Positions 13,031 through 15,114 of a stretch of DNA of 15,114 bases are shown piece after piece (within the stretch, counting starts at the first letter, position 1; every line of letters starts with the position of its first letter). A model generated the notes under the pieces. It ran no database searches and had not been told where the DNA came from. It was given only the letters and a program-made list of their open reading frames with translations. A program made the translations under genes and the position numbers. The stretch is from CALRBF01 sp041164045 (GTDB lineage Bacteria > Patescibacteriota > Minisyncoccia > SW-4-49-11), in assembly GCA_041164045.1 (NCBI GenBank), contig JBEAQD010000043.1, positions 1 through 15,114 of the forward strand, read 5' to 3'.

Positions 13031-13080
13031 GCTCTTTATAAATTTTTTACAAAGGCTCCCCTCGAGGGAGTTTTTGTTTT
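13031..13080 (+). ncRNA. Candidate very short RNA or attenuated leader
   Basis: The segment between the predicted start of the consensus promoter and the U tract at 13071-13080 would be a 45-50 nt RNA made of an A/U-rich 5' part and a terminal hairpin. There is no ORF of meaningful length. It is either a small RNA or an attenuator ahead of the membrane-protein gene. Confidence 0.4.
13055..13080 (+). terminator. Rho-independent terminator
   Basis: CTCCC-CTCGA-GGGAG followed by TTTTTGTTTT. It can serve both the cyclophilin gene and the orphan promoter just upstream. Confidence 0.85.
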
Positions 13081-13089
13081 ATACAAATA

Positions 13090-13098
13090 TGATATAAT
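13090..13098 (+). promoter_or_regulatory. Extended -10 promoter of the membrane protein-hydrolase pair
   Basis: TGATATAAT directly after the terminator, with no good -35 except the U-tract DNA itself. The leader is about 24 nt. Confidence 0.6.
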
Positions 13099-13128
13099 AT
13101 AAATGTTAAGTAGAATATTTTTTTAAAT

Positions 13129-13335
13129 ATGGAAATTAGAATTATAGGAGGCAATAATGGTAAAAATCTAAAGTCCAAGCCACAGCTACTAATCTGGGGT
13201 GGTTTTGGATTGTTTTTATTCTCATTTATTGCTAATTTTGCAGCACAGATTATATTCCCAATTTTGATGGGAGTAGGAGTGGTGATTGGGATTGTTGGTT
13301 GTCTACAGTTGATTATTAATTATTTCAAAAAATAA
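13129..13335 (+). CDS. Small two-helix membrane protein of unknown function
   Basis: The 68-aa product has a short basic N-terminus (GGNNGKNLKSK) and two predicted membrane helices (about 19-39 and 42-64, glycine- and isoleucine-rich) ending in YFKK. I recognise no family. It is supported by its own promoter and by the following hydrolase gene starting 1 nt after its stop, which indicates an operon. Confidence 0.7.
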   Translation: MEIRIIGGNNGKNLKSKPQLLIWGGFGLFLFSFIANFAAQIIFPILMGVGVVIGIVGCLQLIINYFKK

Positions 13336-13336
13336 T

Positions 13337-13888
13337 ATGTCCTATACTATTATAGATATCCCAGGATATAATCATAATAGTGAGAGTATGTGGCATCCAG
13401 ATTTTCGTAAATATATTATAGAATCTGGTAGCGAGGTGATAACCCTGAATTTGCCTGGAGGTAAATATCCAGTTTTTAGAGAATGGTATCCAATTATAGA
13501 GCAAGCAGTGTCAGAGGCAAAGAATTCAGTAGTTTTAGTTGGACATAGTCTGGGTACTAGAGCCGTTTTGTTATTCTTGGAACAGACTCAACAGACAGTC
13601 CAGAATATAGTACTAATAGCTCCTTTTGATAATACCCTTGCCAACGCCAGTTTCCGTAATGGCAATTATGCTAACTTTTTTGAGCATTTGGTAGATATTA
13701 ATCAGGCCAAATCCAAGATAAAAGGGAAGATTAAAGTCATAGGATCTGAGGATGATGCCAATATACCATATATTCAAGCTCAGAATATAGCTAAAGACCT
13801 ATCAGCCGAGTTAATCACCATTCCTAACAGTGTACATTTTTTAGATGCCAAATGGGCAAAACTCTTAAGTGAAATCACGGTGAAGTAA
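13337..13888 (+). CDS. RBBP9/YdeN-type alpha/beta serine hydrolase
   Basis: The 183-aa protein is a compact alpha/beta hydrolase of the RBBP9/YdeN (DUF1234-like) family. The nucleophile elbow GHSLG at 69-73 gives Ser71. GSEDDANIP at 136-144 supplies the acid (Asp139 or Asp140), and NSVHFL gives the base His167. The N-terminal PGYNHNSESMWHP loop replaces the usual oxyanion HG motif, as in the family. There is no signal peptide. It is co-transcribed with the small membrane protein. The substrate is unknown; the family is usually annotated as esterase or peptidase-like. Confidence 0.9.
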   Translation: MSYTIIDIPGYNHNSESMWHPDFRKYIIESGSEVITLNLPGGKYPVFREWYPIIEQAVSEAKNSVVLVGHSLGTRAVLLFLEQTQQTVQNIVLIAPFDNTLANASFRNGNYANFFEHLVDINQAKSKIKGKIKVIGSEDDANIPYIQAQNIAKDLSAELITIPNSVHFLDAKWAKLLSEITVK

Positions 13889-13902
13889 TTAGCAGTCTAC
13901 TC

Positions 13903-13930
13903 TTGACACTGCTAAAATTAGAGTTATAAT
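13903..13930 (+). promoter_or_regulatory. Promoter of the Hsp20 gene
   Basis: TTGACA, 16 bp, TATAAT. The leader is about 60 nt and includes a GGAG-AGTACC-CTCC hairpin (13939-13952). No CIRCE repeat is present. Confidence 0.65.
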
Positions 13931-13996
13931 ATAATTAAGGAGAGTACCCTCCAGACAGATGTACATAACATATTAGTAATATTAAGTTATACATAT

Positions 13997-14428
13997 ATGA
14001 GGATTCGCAATCTACCAACATTAAATACTTTTGAACTAAGCCCAAGTAGGTTATTTGATGAAATATTCGAGACATCCTTCCCAACTCTTACAAGATCCAT
14101 CAATGATATGGAAATGTATCAAGATGGGTCTGAGCTAGTAGTCAGACTACAAGCTCCAGGATTCAAGGAAGAAAATTTAGAAATCACTTTAGATAATAGA
14201 GTTTTGACCATAGAAGGTAAAGTCTCATCCGAAGAGGAAAAAGAGGACAAAGATAGACATTATTACTTCAAATCTATTTCCAAAGAATCTTTTAGCCGAT
14301 CAGTCCAATTGCCTGGAGATATAGATGAAGATTCAGTGACAGCTGACTATAAAGATGGAGAGATAACCATCAGAGTACAGCAAAAGTCAGACTCTAGCAA
14401 GAAGGTAATCAGCCTAAATAAGAGCTAA
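13997..14428 (+). CDS. Small heat shock protein, Hsp20/alpha-crystallin family
   Basis: The 143-aa protein has the usual layout: a variable N-terminus (residues 1-38), an alpha-crystallin domain (about 39-132) and a short tail. Diagnostic parts are the MYQDGSELVVRLQAPGFKEENLEI opening (41-64, given as its first and last strands), the LTIEGKVSSEEE segment with the KDRHYYFKSISKESFSRSV loop, and YKDGEITIRVQ. The I-x-I/V tail motif is present only loosely (VISLN). It acts as an ATP-independent holdase for unfolding proteins in the cytoplasm. It has its own promoter, a longer leader and a strong terminator, so it is monocistronic. Confidence 0.95.
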   Translation: MRIRNLPTLNTFELSPSRLFDEIFETSFPTLTRSINDMEMYQDGSELVVRLQAPGFKEENLEITLDNRVLTIEGKVSSEEEKEDKDRHYYFKSISKESFSRSVQLPGDIDEDSVTADYKDGEITIRVQQKSDSSKKVISLNKS

Positions 14429-14450
14429 TCTTATATTCTAAAGTCCAGAT

Positions 14451-14477
14451 AAAAAGAGGGATATTATCCCTCTTTTT
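14451..14477 (+). terminator. Terminator after the Hsp20 gene
   Basis: A 13-bp perfect stem (AAAAAGAGGGATA with its complement) around a single central base; the A and T runs make it usable on both strands. It is 22 nt after the stop. Confidence 0.85.
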
Positions 14478-14494
14478 GGTTTTACTTATATTAT

Positions 14495-14577
14495 GTCATC
14501 CTCCGATCCCTCCTAAATAAATATAGGAGGGACCACCTCCCCCTCCACCTACGGTCGATAAAAAGGGAGGACAGTAT
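14495..14577 (+). repeat. Composite repeat: modules A and B side by side
   Basis: Module A (14509-14533) is identical over 25 nt to 4843-4867, and module B (14540-14564) is identical over 25 nt to 11057-11081. They are joined by 6 nt here, whereas elsewhere each stands alone. The outer ends (GTCATCCTCC and GGGAGGACAG) are again near-inverted repeats. The element lies between the Hsp20 terminator and the 3' end of the dehydrogenase gene. Confidence 0.8.
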
Positions 14578-14584
14578 TTTGTCC

Positions 14585-15114
14585 CTACTTCACCAAATGC
14601 AACATCTCCCCCTTAATCTGAGCTTGTATATTATCTATGGTAGTCTCAAGTATTCTCAAGATAGCCTCTCTTGAATTAAAAGCATTATGTGGAGTCACAA
14701 TTACTCGCTTGTCTTGTATTAAGAGATGATCTTGTACTACGGTTTGTAAATCACAAGTCTTCAAAAAAGCCTGAGATAGCAATTCTTTTTCCTCTTTTAT
14801 AAAACACTCTTCCTCTAATACATCTAATCCAGCTCCAGCTAAAATTCCTTCTTCTAAAGCCATTATCAAAGCCGAAGTCTCAATCAAGCCACCACGAGCA
14901 GTGTTTATCAGATAAGACCCCTTTTTCATTAATTTGATAGACTTTTGATTAATTATATGATGAGTCTCTGGTCTATAAGCAGTATGTAGGCTCACAATAT
15001 CCGATTTTACCAATAAATCCTCTAAACTCACATATTCAAATCCAATCTCTCGAGCTAATTCATCCTTTACAAAAGCATCATAGGCTAGAATTTTCATATC
15101 AAAACCCTTAGCTA
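14585..15114 (-). CDS. D-lactate dehydrogenase-type 2-hydroxyacid dehydrogenase, C-terminal part
   Basis: The frame is open past the window edge: codons upstream of the internal ATG at 15097 read AKGFD, continuous with the NAD-domain strand MKILAYD, so about half the protein is outside. What remains is the end of the Rossmann domain and the C-terminal part of the catalytic domain. Catalytic residues are Arg in NTARGG, Glu in GLDVLEEE, and His in TPHNAF. The VSLHTAYRPET and the LMKKGSYLINTARGG stretches are typical of D-LDH/VanH-like dehydrogenases, which reduce pyruvate to D-lactate with NADH and would close a fermentative glycolysis. Related 2-hydroxyacid specificity cannot be excluded without the N-terminal part. 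Confidence 0.9.
   Translation of the reverse strand, partial: AKGFDMKILAYDAFVKDELAREIGFEYVSLEDLLVKSDIVSLHTAYRPETHHIINQKSIKLMKKGSYLINTARGGLIETSALIMALEEGILAGAGLDVLEEECFIKEEKELLSQAFLKTCDLQTVVQDHLLIQDKRVIVTPHNAFNSREAILRILETTIDNIQAQIKGEMLHLVK

Noticed and set aside
4801..14577. CRISPR array as explanation for the recurrent short repeats
   Set aside because: Copies are dispersed over 10 kb, in both orientations, without regular spacers, and no cas gene is present.
1..15114. UGA decoded as glycine (genetic code 25)
   Set aside because: No in-frame UGA is needed in any gene and glycine is encoded by GGN at conserved motifs; the data show only that UGA is unused here.

Overview
The window looks like a stretch of a Candidate Phyla Radiation (Patescibacteria) type genome. 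It is AT-rich, with short intergenic gaps and proteins at the small end of their families. I see no Shine-Dalgarno motif before any start. The tRNA genes lack an encoded CCA end, and one tRNA is split by a group I intron. The visible metabolism is lower glycolysis plus a D-lactate-type dehydrogenase. A heliorhodopsin is present, a family reported mostly from monoderm lineages. None of the 19 stop codons I could place is UGA, and no gene has an in-frame UGA. The lineage is an inference; no marker gene fixes it.

Layout. 1-726 is the 3' part of a large serine recombinase gene whose last codons run into the 3' end of a minus-strand tRNA-Asn (715-1114). That tRNA holds a 328-nt group I intron without an ORF. 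1217-4311 carries, on the plus strand, a YgjP-like metallohydrolase, an Amidase_2 (PGRP-fold) protein, a 1-Cys BCP-type peroxiredoxin and hisS. A small minus-strand lipoprotein gene (4440-4718) has its own promoter and terminator. After a GC-rich palindromic repeat mosaic (4817-4964), an operon runs from 5026 to 9050: exodeoxyribonuclease III, gpmA, class I fructose-bisphosphate aldolase, and a secreted protein with six ~60-residue repeats fused to a thermonuclease domain. A single-RRM protein (9181-9432) is convergent with the heliorhodopsin gene (9498-10328, minus), and the two share a bidirectional terminator. Upstream of heliorhodopsin is a small minus-strand DUF5668/LiaF-like membrane protein.

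The right part holds a tRNA-Ala(GGC) whose 3' end is duplicated 169 bp downstream around a structured insert, then a histidine phosphatase, another repeat element, a membrane-anchored cyclophilin, an orphan promoter-terminator pair, a small two-helix membrane protein with an RBBP9-type serine hydrolase, an Hsp20, and the 3' part of a D-lactate dehydrogenase-type gene that leaves the window.

Promoters are unusually readable: a repeated TGNTATAAT extended -10, often with TTGCTA, TTGCCA or TTGACA 16-17 bp upstream. Several GC-rich stem-loop modules recur in the intergenic gaps in different combinations. The most notable items are the intron-split tRNA-Asn, the heliorhodopsin, the tRNA-Ala duplication with its structured insert, the orphan promoter-terminator pair and the absence of UGA.
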